33,928 bases of DNA from an uncultured Mycoplasmatota bacterium (GTDB lineage: Bacteria; Bacillota_I; Bacilli_A; RF39; UBA660): NCBI GenBank assembly GCA_946486465.1, contig CAMLTY010000010.1, positions 1 to 33,928 of the forward strand, written 5' to 3'. The notes below the pieces were generated by a model, which saw only the letters and a list, made by a program, of their open reading frames with translations, made no database searches and was not told the DNA's origin. Positions within the stretch are counted from its first letter, which is position 1; each line of letters begins with the position of its first letter. Below, in pieces: positions 16,546 to 23,782 of the stretch. The translations under genes were made by a program, and so were the position numbers.

Positions 16546-16633
16546 TAATAACTGCACTTATTATGAACTTTCTTGCCTAATACTTTGAAAAAATCCTAAT
16601 CTATAGTATAATACTAGTAGATTTAAAGAAAGA
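16546..16633 (+). repeat. 88-bp direct repeat, copy 2 (remnant of rhuM 3' end plus ackA2 promoter)
   Basis: 85/88 identical to 14795-14882. Here the rhuM codons have no gene in front of them, so they are a fragment. The promoter part now serves ackA copy 2. Confidence 0.95.
16585..16612 (+). promoter_or_regulatory. Promoter of ackA copy 2
   Basis: TTGAAA (16585-16590), 16-bp spacer, TATAAT (16607-16612), about 30 bp before the ATG. Confidence 0.7.
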
Positions 16634-16643
16634 AGGAATATAT

Positions 16644-17834
16644 ATGAAAATAATATCTATTAATGCAGGAAGTAGTTCTTTGAAGTTTAGTCTTTTTGAT
16701 ATGGACGATAAAAAAGTAATCGCTTCAGGACTATTTGAACGTATTGGTATAGATGGAAGTAGTTATACTATTAAATATAATGGTGAGAAAATAAAAACAG
16801 AAGCAGAACTTGCAACTCATACAGAGGCTGTTAAGATTTTATTAGATAAACTAGTTAGTCTTAATATTATTAAATCATTAGATGAAATAGATGGAGTAGG
16901 ACATCGTTTAGTTCATGGTAAAGATAAGTATAAAGAGTCATGCTTAATAACAGATGAAGTAGTTAATGACCTAATCGCTTTTAAAGACTTTGCACCTCTT
17001 CATAATCCTGCTAATGTCTTAGGGATACAAGCTTTTAAGGAAGTATTACCAGATGTTCCTATGGTAGGAGTATTTGATACAGCTTTTCATCAAACTATGG
17101 ATGAAGAGTCATATCTATATCCAGTACCATACTCTTGGTATAAAGAACATGGTGTTAGAAAATATGGTTTTCATGGAACTAGTCATAGATACATTGCTAA
17201 AACTATTAGCGAAAAACTCGGTCGAGATGACCTAAGAATAATCAGTTGTCATGTTGGTAATGGTGGATCTATTACTGCTATTAAAGATGGTAAGTGTGTT
17301 GATACTTCTATGGGATTCACACCTTTAGCAGGTATAATGATGGGAACAAGAAGTGGTGATGTTGACCCTTCTATTATTACCTATGTTATGGAACAAGAAG
17401 GATTAAATGCTAAAGAAGTAATAGATGATTTAAATAAAAAATCAGGACTACTTGGACTTAGTGAAATAAGTAGTGATATGAGAGATATAGTAAGTGCAAT
17501 GGATAGTGATGATGAAGAAGAAAGAAATAAAGCAAGACGTGCTTTCCTTAAATACACAAGAACTGTTACTAACTATATCGCAGAGTATTATGTCCTACTA
17601 GGAGGAGCTGATGTTATCTGCTTTACTGCAGGACTTGGTGAAAATAGTGAACCATTTAGAAAGAAAGTTTGTGAAAACTTAGCATGCCTTGGTGTAAAAC
17701 TAGATAGTGAAGCTAATAAAGTAATGGGAGAATTTAAAAAGATTAGTAGTGATGACTCTACTATTCCTGTTTATGTAGTTCCAACAGATGAGGAGCTTAT
17801 GATCGCTCTAGATACCCTTAAATTAATTAGTTAG
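16644..17834 (+). CDS. ackA: Acetate kinase, copy 2
   Basis: 396 aa, RBS AGAAGGA. All standard motifs are present: NAGSSSLKFSL, GHRLVHG, DTAFHQT, KYGFHGTSHRY, CHVGNGGS, MGTRSGDVD, FTAGLGENS and a C-terminal DEE. It is closer to the family norm than copy 1, so it is probably the main acetate kinase, making ATP from acetyl phosphate in fermentation. It is followed at once by the DHH phosphoesterase and engB. Its promoter lies in an 88-bp repeat shared with the accessory island. Confidence 0.95.
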   Translation: MKIISINAGSSSLKFSLFDMDDKKVIASGLFERIGIDGSSYTIKYNGEKIKTEAELATHTEAVKILLDKLVSLNIIKSLDEIDGVGHRLVHGKDKYKESCLITDEVVNDLIAFKDFAPLHNPANVLGIQAFKEVLPDVPMVGVFDTAFHQTMDEESYLYPVPYSWYKEHGVRKYGFHGTSHRYIAKTISEKLGRDDLRIISCHVGNGGSITAIKDGKCVDTSMGFTPLAGIMMGTRSGDVDPSIITYVMEQEGLNAKEVIDDLNKKSGLLGLSEISSDMRDIVSAMDSDDEEERNKARRAFLKYTRTVTNYIAEYYVLLGGADVICFTAGLGENSEPFRKKVCENLACLGVKLDSEANKVMGEFKKISSDDSTIPVYVVPTDEELMIALDTLKLIS

Positions 17835-17847
17835 ATTGGATGAAGTT

Positions 17848-18813
17848 ATGTTTAAAAAAATATATAAAGAGATAAAAAAATATAATACAATTGTAATTGC
17901 AAGACATATAGGAGTAGATCCTGATGCCCTAGCTAGCCAGCTTGCCTTAAAAGAATCTATTAAATTAACATTTCCTAATAAGAATGTTTATGCTGTAGGT
18001 AATGGTTCTTCAAAGTTTTCCTATATGGGAAAATTAGATAAGTTAGAAGACTTTGATAACTTTCTTCTAATAGTTTTAGATACCCCAGATAAAAAAAGAA
18101 TAGATTATAAAGATTATAGTAAAGCAAGTATGACTATTAAAATAGACCATCATCCTTTTATAGAAGATTTTGGTGGAATAGAATACATAGATGATAGTGC
18201 TAGCAGTACATCTGAAATCTTGATGGAACTATTACTTAAGACTAAGTTAAAATGTAATAGTGAGATAGCAAAACTTTTATATTATGGACTAGTATCAGAT
18301 TCTAATAGATTCCTATTTGATAGTTCCACATCTAAAACCTTTAGTCTTGTAAGTACTTATTTATCTAAATATCCTTTAAAACTATCTAGTATCTATACAA
18401 ATCTATATTTAAGACCCCTAAAAGAAGTTAGACTAGAAGGATATATCTCTTTAAATATGAAAGTAACAGAAAATGGTGTTGCCTATATTATCTTAACTAA
18501 TGACATTATTACTAAGTTTAAAGCTGATAGTGCCTCAGCAGGTAATATGATTAATAACTTTAACTTTATAGATGAAGTCTTAGTTTGGATTATTGTAACC
18601 GAAGATGTTAAAAATAATAATGTTCGTGTTAATATCAGAAGTAGAGGACCAGAGATTAATAAAATAGCCGAAAAATATAATGGAGGAGGACATGCTATGG
18701 CAAGTGGAGCCAGGCTATCATCCATTGATGAAGCCGAAGCCTTAATCTCTGATATTGATTATGCAACAGAAAACTATATAAAGAAAGAGATGAGTAAACA
18801 TGAAAATAACTAG
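17848..18813 (+). CDS. nrnA: DHH/DHHA1 phosphoesterase (NrnA-like nanoRNase/pAp phosphatase)
   Basis: 321 aa from ATG 17848; the track's TTG 17836 is unlikely. The DHH domain shows IARHIGVDPDALASQLAL (motif I), LDTPDKKRID (motif II), KIDHHPF (the DHH motif III) and YGLVSDSNRF (motif IV), all metal ligands. The C-terminal DHHA1 domain ends in YNGGGHAMASGAR, the RNA/substrate-binding GGGH motif. NrnA-type enzymes degrade 2-5-nt RNAs and dephosphorylate pAp; c-di-AMP/pApA hydrolysis by close relatives is possible, so the exact substrate is inferred. It starts 13 bp after ackA2 and overlaps engB by 14 bp. Confidence 0.88.
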   Translation: MFKKIYKEIKKYNTIVIARHIGVDPDALASQLALKESIKLTFPNKNVYAVGNGSSKFSYMGKLDKLEDFDNFLLIVLDTPDKKRIDYKDYSKASMTIKIDHHPFIEDFGGIEYIDDSASSTSEILMELLLKTKLKCNSEIAKLLYYGLVSDSNRFLFDSSTSKTFSLVSTYLSKYPLKLSSIYTNLYLRPLKEVRLEGYISLNMKVTENGVAYIILTNDIITKFKADSASAGNMINNFNFIDEVLVWIIVTEDVKNNNVRVNIRSRGPEINKIAEKYNGGGHAMASGARLSSIDEAEALISDIDYATENYIKKEMSKHENN

Positions 18814-19393
18814 TGCCGAACTTAAGATTATGGCTACCCGTCGTAGTCAATATCCTGAAGATATGAAAAGTGAGTTTCTTTTAGTAGGACGTAGTAATGT
18901 TGGTAAAAGTAGTTTTATCAATACACTTTTAGGAAGAAAAAACCTTGCTAGAACTTCATCTCATCCTGGAAAAACCCAAACCCTTAACTTCTATGAAGTA
19001 AATAAAGAGTTCTATCTAATAGATGTACCAGGTTATGGTTATGCCGAAGTAAGTAAAAAAAGAAGAGAAAAGTTTGGTAAAATGATAGAAGAATATTTAG
19101 AGACTAGAAAACAGTTAAAAAGAGTCTTTATGATAGTAGATTTTCGTCATAAACCAACAGAAGATGATGTCTTGATGTATAACTTCTTAAAATACTATAA
19201 TCTTCCTGTAACTATAGTAGCGACTAAAGCCGATAAAATAGGAGCAAGTAAAAAAGATAAATGTAAAAAACAGATTACTGATACCCTTGATTTAGTAGTA
19301 GGAGATGACTTAGTAATTTTCTCAAGTGTTACTAAAGAAGGAAAAGATAAAGTAATGAAAACAATAGAAGACTTAAGCGTCGACACGATTTAA
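18800..19393 (+). CDS. engB: Ribosome-biogenesis GTPase EngB (YsxC/YihA)
   Basis: 197 aa, typical length. G1 is GRSNVGKSSFIN, G2 is the threonine of SSHPGKTQTLNF, G3 is DVPGYG, G4 is ATKADK and G5 is the FSSVTKEG region. It is an essential GTPase in late 50S subunit assembly. Its start overlaps the phosphoesterase gene by 14 bp, so the two are translationally coupled. A terminator overlaps its last codons. Confidence 0.95.
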   Translation: MKITSAELKIMATRRSQYPEDMKSEFLLVGRSNVGKSSFINTLLGRKNLARTSSHPGKTQTLNFYEVNKEFYLIDVPGYGYAEVSKKRREKFGKMIEEYLETRKQLKRVFMIVDFRHKPTEDDVLMYNFLKYYNLPVTIVATKADKIGASKKDKCKKQITDTLDLVVGDDLVIFSSVTKEGKDKVMKTIEDLSVDTI

Positions 19394-19403
19394 GTCTTTT
19401 TTC
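19368..19403 (+). terminator. Terminator overlapping the engB stop
   Basis: AAGACTTAA / TTAAGTCTT perfect 9-bp stem, 13-nt loop, then TTTTTC. The left arm lies in the engB coding sequence. Confidence 0.8.
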
Positions 19404-19427
19404 ATACTCTATAATAGGTGAAGTTTC

Positions 19428-19835
19428 ATGAAGTTAATAATAAAATCAGATACTTTATATTATTTAATATTACCAGTTAATTTAAAGAGTCTAACAGAAG
19501 AAGAAATAATATCTAAAATTAAACATATCTTTTTAAATTATAATCATAAATATCATCTATTAGAACCAGGATTTTATGAAGTAGATGTTTATCATCATAA
19601 TATTGTAGGAACTATTTTGAAAGTAGAGAAAATAGATACCTTTGATTTCTCAGAAGAAGTAGATTTAAGAGTAGTTATTAAAGATAAGATAAAAATATAT
19701 CTAAAACTAATAGATGAAACAGACTTTCCAGAATTTAAAAGTAAAATAGATGTGGATACTCTAAGTCTAAAAGAATATCTAAAGTTAATAGAACATTCTA
19801 ATATAGATATAGATACAAAAAAAGTTCTCAGTTAG
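19428..19835 (+). CDS. Hypothetical protein, 135 aa
   Basis: ATG with AGGTGAAG upstream; TATAAT at 19410-19415 may be its -10, with a weak -35. The protein is soluble, beta-rich at the start (KLIIKSDTLYYLILPVNLK) and Lys/Asp-rich later, with no recognisable motif. Its 3' end overlaps the convergent spoIVA gene by 4 bp, and the spoIVA terminator hairpin lies in its last codons. A sporulation role is suggested only by position. Confidence 0.6.
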   Translation: MKLIIKSDTLYYLILPVNLKSLTEEEIISKIKHIFLNYNHKYHLLEPGFYEVDVYHHNIVGTILKVEKIDTFDFSEEVDLRVVIKDKIKIYLKLIDETDFPEFKSKIDVDTLSLKEYLKLIEHSNIDIDTKKVLS

Positions 19836-19841
19836 AGAACT
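19815..19841 (-). terminator. spoIVA terminator (minus strand) across the convergent gene ends
   Basis: On the minus strand AGTTCTC / GAGAACT (7 bp, 5-nt loop) is followed by seven T residues. The hairpin spans the stop codons of both convergent genes. Confidence 0.75.
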
Positions 19842-21313
19842 ATAGCAATCATGTTGTTAGAGCCTTTATTAACAACCTTAGTTAAGGTTTGTTGTAATTT
19901 ATATCTAATATTATCTGGCATAGAATTAATCTTCGCTTGTATTCCTTCCTGTACAATATTATCTAAACTTCTACCAAATATTTCACTCTTCCATATCTCA
20001 CTAGGATTATTTTCATAATCTCTCATTAAGTAATCAATTAACTCTTTACTTTGAACTTCACTACCAATAATAGGTTCAAAAGTAGAATTAACATCGACCC
20101 TTATCATATGTATCGAACTTGCCACGGCCTTAAGCTTAATTCCATATCTAGGACCTTGTTTAATAATCTCAGGAGTATCTAATTTCATATCAGAAAGCGT
20201 TGGAGTAGCAACACCATAACCAGTTTGTTTAACCATCTTTAAAGCATATTTTATCTGATCATATTCGCGTCTAGCTTCTTCATAATCTTGGAATAATGAT
20301 AAAAGTCCTGCTTTACTGGTAACATCTATCTTAATAATATCTCTTAGGACATCACTATATAAAGAACTAGGAGCCTCTAAATTAATAGTAACAATACCAG
20401 TAGAAGGATCTACATCAGATAAATAAGCTTTCTCTATTACTTCATTACTTCTAAAGTGGTCAGTAATCTTTTCAATATCTCTTAACTTATCAACTTCCAT
20501 AACACTTTCACGAATAACATCAATATATTTACGTTTAATATCATTATTAGCATTTAAAATAGCAATCCACTCAGGCATATTAACTTTAACTTCTAAGACA
20601 GGAAACTCATATAAAGCTTCTCTTAATATAGAAATCATTTCTCTTTCATTCATTTGATCTACATTAATAGGTAAAACAGGAACATTATGTGCTTCTTTAA
20701 TAGATTCAGCAAGTCTTTCCGTTTCAGGTAGAGTAGGATGAGTTGTATTAAGCACTACAATAAAAGGTTTACCAATCGCTTTTAATTCTTCAATAACTCT
20801 CTCCTCAGCTTCTAAATAATCACTTCTATTAAACTCACCAATAGAACCATCAGTAGTAACAACAATACCAATAGTAGAGTGATCCTTAATAACCTTTTCA
20901 GTACCAACTTCAGCAGCCTCTACAAAAGGAATCTCTTCATCATACCAAGGAGTCTTAACCATCCTTGGACCATTATCATCACTTGCCCCCTTAGCATTAG
21001 GAATAACATAACCAACACAATCAACTAATCTAATATTACAACTAAAATCATCAATATTAACTTTAGCAGCTTGATTAGGAATAAACTTAGGCTCTGTTGT
21101 CATAATAGTCTTACCCTGAGCACTTTGAGGAATCTCATCTAGTGTTCTTTTCTTTTCATATTCATCTTCAATATAAGGAACTACTAAAGTTTCCACCATT
21201 CTCTTAATAAAAGTACTCTTACCAGTTCTAACTGCTCCAACAACACCTAAGTAAATATCACCACCACTTCTTAAAGCAATATTTTTAATAATTTCTGTTT
21301 TTTCCATAAACAT
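19832..21313 (-). CDS. spoIVA: Stage IV sporulation protein A (spore coat morphogenetic ATPase)
   Basis: 493 aa from the ATG at 21313, 5 nt after AGAAGG; ATG 21307 and GTG 21316 are alternatives. The Walker A is GAVRTGKSTFIK (about residue 30), followed by PQSAQGKTIMTTEPKF and VDCVGYVIPNAKGA, the GTPase-like motifs of this protein. NTTHPTLPET and an insoluble-assembly C-terminal domain complete the family pattern. SpoIVA hydrolyses ATP to polymerise on the outer forespore membrane and is the base of the spore coat; in B. subtilis it is made in the mother cell under sigma-E. I could not find a convincing sigma-E promoter upstream. Confidence 0.96.
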   Translation of the reverse strand: MFMEKTEIIKNIALRSGGDIYLGVVGAVRTGKSTFIKRMVETLVVPYIEDEYEKKRTLDEIPQSAQGKTIMTTEPKFIPNQAAKVNIDDFSCNIRLVDCVGYVIPNAKGASDDNGPRMVKTPWYDEEIPFVEAAEVGTEKVIKDHSTIGIVVTTDGSIGEFNRSDYLEAEERVIEELKAIGKPFIVVLNTTHPTLPETERLAESIKEAHNVPVLPINVDQMNEREMISILREALYEFPVLEVKVNMPEWIAILNANNDIKRKYIDVIRESVMEVDKLRDIEKITDHFRSNEVIEKAYLSDVDPSTGIVTINLEAPSSLYSDVLRDIIKIDVTSKAGLLSLFQDYEEARREYDQIKYALKMVKQTGYGVATPTLSDMKLDTPEIIKQGPRYGIKLKAVASSIHMIRVDVNSTFEPIIGSEVQSKELIDYLMRDYENNPSEIWKSEIFGRSLDNIVQEGIQAKINSMPDNIRYKLQQTLTKVVNKGSNNMIAIVL

Positions 21314-21351
21314 CACAGCCTTCTTTCTTCTCTTATTCTAATAAATATTTA

Positions 21352-21374
21352 TTCATAAAATTTGTTTTTATGAA
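21352..21374. repeat. Inverted repeat TTCATAAAA / TTTTATGAA between divergent spoIVA and the hydrolase gene
   Basis: Perfect 9-bp arms with a 5-bp gap, in the 75-bp region shared by both divergent genes. It could be a shared operator; too AT-rich to be sure. Confidence 0.4.
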
Positions 21375-21388
21375 AGAAAGGAGTAATT

Positions 21389-22435
21389 TTGGCTAATTTT
21401 TTAAACTATTTAGAAAAAAATCAAAAGTCTTTTATTGAAGATTCATTAAATATTGTAGATAGTCTCATCTTAGCATATTTATCTTACTTACATTTTCCAA
21501 ATACTAAAACCAAGTTAAAAGATTTAAGTGTTTTTAAGTCTGCTAAAACTAAAAAGAATAAAGAATTTATTAAAAGAGTTATAGCAAGTAAGCGTTATAA
21601 AGATATAGAACTATGCTTCTATGTAGAAGATACTAATGATTTAATAGAAAAACAGTTCTCTGCTATAACTTTCTTACTTCCTGATAATACTATGTATATT
21701 TCTTTTAGAGGAACAGATTCTACTCTTACGGGTTGGAAAGAAGATTTTAATATGGCTTTTATGTTACCAGTACCAGCTCAAAAAGAAGCCCTAAACTATG
21801 TAGAGAAGATAACTAAACTAATCCCAAGAAAGTTCTATATAGGAGGGCACTCTAAAGGAGGTAACTTAGCAGTTTATGCAGGATGTAATTTAAATAAAGA
21901 ACTATCTAAAAGAGTAATTAAGATATATTCTCATGATGGACCTGGATTCTTAAAAGAATTTTTAACTACTTCTAATTATCAAAGTATTAAAGAAAAAATT
22001 GAGAAAGTAGTACCATCATCATCTATTATAGGCATGCTTCTTTATACTAACGAACATTATAAGATAATAAAGAGTAGTGAAAAAGGTATATTAGAACATG
22101 ACCCTTTCTCTTGGTTAGTTAAAGATAACAACTTCATAATCTTAAAGGATTTATCAGATGGTACTGTCTACACTAATAAAGTTATAAATGACTTCATTAG
22201 TAGTCTTTCCAAAAAAGAAAGAGAAATCTTTATAGACTCTCTTTTTACAGTACTAAAATCAACTAACTTAACAACTCTAGATGAAATATCTAAAAACTTT
22301 ATAATTAAGCTTCCTAATATTTTAATTGCTATTTATAAACTAGATGATGTTAATAAAAAGTATATCCTAAAGACAATAAAAGCCTTAATCAAAAGTTGTC
22401 TTACTAACTTAAGTCTTTTAATACCTGAGGGCTAA
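21389..22435 (+). CDS. Mbeg1-like/DUF2974 alpha/beta-hydrolase
   Basis: 348 aa starting at TTG 21389, 5 nt after AAAGGAG. The lipase-like core has ISFRGTDSTLTGWKEDFNMAF (oxyanion-side motif of class 3-like lipases) and the nucleophile elbow FYIGGHSKGGNLAVYAG (GxSxG, about residue 155). SHDGPGF follows and could hold the acid residue. DUF2974 proteins are widespread in Firmicutes with unknown substrates; lipid or ester hydrolysis is inferred. No signal peptide. It is divergent from spoIVA, and its 3' end overlaps the convergent 73-aa gene by 32 bp. Confidence 0.82.
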   Translation: MANFLNYLEKNQKSFIEDSLNIVDSLILAYLSYLHFPNTKTKLKDLSVFKSAKTKKNKEFIKRVIASKRYKDIELCFYVEDTNDLIEKQFSAITFLLPDNTMYISFRGTDSTLTGWKEDFNMAFMLPVPAQKEALNYVEKITKLIPRKFYIGGHSKGGNLAVYAGCNLNKELSKRVIKIYSHDGPGFLKEFLTTSNYQSIKEKIEKVVPSSSIIGMLLYTNEHYKIIKSSEKGILEHDPFSWLVKDNNFIILKDLSDGTVYTNKVINDFISSLSKKEREIFIDSLFTVLKSTNLTTLDEISKNFIIKLPNILIAIYKLDDVNKKYILKTIKALIKSCLTNLSLLIPEG

Positions 22436-22625
22436 TACCAGTAATTTCTACTATCTCCTCATTTTTCATATTAGCTTTCTTAAGTCGTTTAGCAATTTCT
22501 ATTTGCATCTCATACTGCCCATCACTATTGCCATCATAATATCCATTATTATAACTAGTTTTTTCAATTTCTCTAATATCTATACCTCTTTCTTCTTTTA
22601 ATTTCTTATCAAATATTCCTCTCAT
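22404..22625 (-). CDS. Small Rpn-tail-like protein, 73 aa
   Basis: Starts at 22625 in a 4-bp ATGA overlap with the stop of the gene before it, so it is translationally coupled. The sequence resembles the C-terminal tail of Rpn/PD-(D/E)XK transposase-family proteins: a Gly/Asp-rich spacer (NGYYDGNSDGQYEMQ) followed by IAKRLKKANMKNEEIVEITGISPQVLKDL. The tail of the upstream gene has the same layout (GYDEGYDDGSNDER, then LLKKKFDHSFISDITGLPLSKIKAI), so the two are related. There is no nuclease core. It may be a degraded fragment or a stand-alone tail protein. Confidence 0.55.
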   Translation of the reverse strand: MRGIFDKKLKEERGIDIREIEKTSYNNGYYDGNSDGQYEMQIEIAKRLKKANMKNEEIVEITGISPQVLKDLS

Positions 22626-23119
22626 ATAATATCACTCTCTATTGCTTTTATTTTACTAAGTGGTAAACCAGTAATATCTGATATGAAGCTATGATCAAAT
22701 TTCTTTTTAAGTAATTTTGTACTAACTAGTATTCTCTCATCATTACTACCATCATCATAACCTTCATCATAGCCTATTTTATAGGCTTGTTCTGTCATTT
22801 CCTCTTTATATTTTTTGATAAATTTTTCATCATGAAGCATATCTTCAAGATGATGAACAACTTCCATCATGCTCTCTTCACCATTGGCAATTTCCCTCAT
22901 CTCTTCTAAACTATCAGCACCTAGTAAAGCTAACATAGCATTATCTTTATTGGTACCATCATAACGAACTCCCTTTAAAGGGCTAAGAAAGACATCACAG
23001 ACTAAAGCCTCTTCTTTTTCTCCTTTATCATTGATATACTCTTTCTCATATTTTTTAACTATAGTATTTTCATCATCACGACATGAAAACTTATTAATAT
23101 TAATTATTACTTTTTTCAT
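22622..23119 (-). CDS. N-terminally truncated Rpn/PD-(D/E)XK-family protein
   Basis: 165 aa from ATG 23119, with AGGAGGAG upstream on the minus strand; the track's start at 23140 would place that RBS inside the gene. The protein starts at VIININKFSCRDDE, where full-length Rpn-family proteins are already past the PD-(D/E)XK catalytic core. It then has the middle helical region (SLEEMREIANGEESMMEVVHHLEDMLHDEKFIKKY) and the Gly/Asp-rich tail. It lacks the nuclease core, so no catalysis is expected. Good start signals argue against simple decay. Part of a two-gene minus-strand operon. Confidence 0.6.
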   Translation of the reverse strand: MKKVIININKFSCRDDENTIVKKYEKEYINDKGEKEEALVCDVFLSPLKGVRYDGTNKDNAMLALLGADSLEEMREIANGEESMMEVVHHLEDMLHDEKFIKKYKEEMTEQAYKIGYDEGYDDGSNDERILVSTKLLKKKFDHSFISDITGLPLSKIKAIESDII

Positions 23120-23153
23120 ATATAGTAATCTCCTCCTCATAAATTAATTAAAT

Positions 23154-23202
23154 ACTTTTCGAAAAGTGAATTTACCATAACATAAAGTAATATTTAGTGC
23201 AA
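23154..23202 (-). promoter_or_regulatory. Promoter and palindrome upstream of the Rpn-tail operon
   Basis: On the minus strand TTGCAC and TATGGT are 17 bp apart (23202-23174), followed just downstream by the perfect 14-bp palindrome ACTTTTCGAAAAGT (23154-23167). A palindrome just after the -10 is a common repressor position. Confidence 0.5.
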
Positions 23203-23221
23203 AAAGAGAAAATTGTAAATT

Positions 23222-23299
23222 CAATAAAAAATAGGCTTCAATTTATTAAATTCGCCTAGAGAAAATTAAAAATTGACCTCCAAAAATAGGGTCAATTTT
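23222..23299 (-). terminator. Tandem terminators after spoVIF
   Basis: Reading the minus strand, AAAATTGACC / GGTCAATTTT (10-bp stem, plus-strand 23269-23299) is followed by TTTTTAATTTT. A second hairpin with TAGGC / GCCTA ends (23232-23258) is followed by TTTTTTATT. Confidence 0.7.
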
Positions 23300-23324
23300 A
23301 AAAATTCATACTTTTTTAAAAAAT

Positions 23325-23564
23325 TTAAAACATCTTATCTACATTATCAGGAACTTCATCTTGCATAATCGTTTTTATTATCTTATCTTTCTTCTCATTA
23401 CTAACACTTTTACCAGTCATATTAGCAATCTCATCAACTACTTCTGAAAGTACTTTCTCATCCTTCATATTACCTTTCTGTAATTTGTCTGCTAACGATA
23501 AAATAGTATCTTTATTAACATTAGTCTTTTGTTCAACTTTCTTAAAAAAACTATCTCCAAACAT
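23325..23564 (-). CDS. spoVIF: Stage VI sporulation protein F
   Basis: 79 aa, RBS AGGAGG. The sequence matches the SpoVIF/YjcC pattern from end to end: MFGDSFFKKVEQKTNVNKDTI, LADKLQKGNMKDEKVL, EIANMTGKSVS and a C-terminal IIKTIMQDEVPDNVDKMF. The family is a small soluble spore-coat assembly factor made late in the mother cell. It follows the 59-aa gene and der on the same strand, and a mother-cell-type -10 lies just upstream, so it is probably expressed separately from der. Confidence 0.85.
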   Translation of the reverse strand: MFGDSFFKKVEQKTNVNKDTILSLADKLQKGNMKDEKVLSEVVDEIANMTGKSVSNEKKDKIIKTIMQDEVPDNVDKMF

Positions 23565-23581
23565 AGAAAACCTCCTACTTC

Positions 23582-23609
23582 TATAGTATGAGGTTTATTT
23601 CTATTTGTT
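23582..23609 (-). promoter_or_regulatory. Candidate mother-cell (sigma-K or sigma-E type) promoter of spoVIF
   Basis: On the minus strand CATACTATA fits the sigma-K -10 pattern CATAnnnTA, and AACA 15 bp upstream fits its -35 mACm at slightly short spacing. It overlaps the end of the 59-aa gene and lies about 20 bp from the spoVIF start. spoVIF is sigma-K dependent in B. subtilis. Confidence 0.45.
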
Positions 23610-23780
23610 ACTTTTTTCTAACTTTTTCAAACACTTAGCTTTCCTTTTCCCAAACTCAAGTGACTTCTTATTAAATTCTTCTAAACTAATTAGTTTCTTT
23701 TGAAATCTATCGTTTAAAATCTCTACCGCTCTATCAATTCCTTCTAACTCAGTTTTAGGATCAACTCTTCTAAATAGCAT
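23601..23780 (-). CDS. Small hypothetical protein, 59 aa (absent from the ORF track)
   Basis: ATG at 23780 with GGAGAG five bases upstream, stop TAG at 23601-23603, 2 bp after the der stop codon, so it is in the der transcription unit. The translation starts MLFRRVDPKTELEGIDRAV and ends KAKCLKKLEKSNK. It is highly charged and helical. The middle (LNDRFQKKLISLEEFNKKSLEFG) resembles a SHOCT-type short helical hairpin, a weak resemblance only. Good RBS and tight packing support a real gene. Confidence 0.6.
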   Translation of the reverse strand: MLFRRVDPKTELEGIDRAVEILNDRFQKKLISLEEFNKKSLEFGKRKAKCLKKLEKSNK

Positions 23781-23782
23781 AA

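Noticed and set aside
14795-16633. Insertion sequence or transposon with the 88-bp repeats as its ends
   Set aside because: No transposase, no terminal inverted repeats and no short target duplication outside the repeats; the repeats include part of a neighbouring gene.
21314-21388. Sigma-E promoter for spoIVA
   Set aside because: No -35/-10 pair close to the sigma-E consensus at acceptable spacing could be found on the minus strand.
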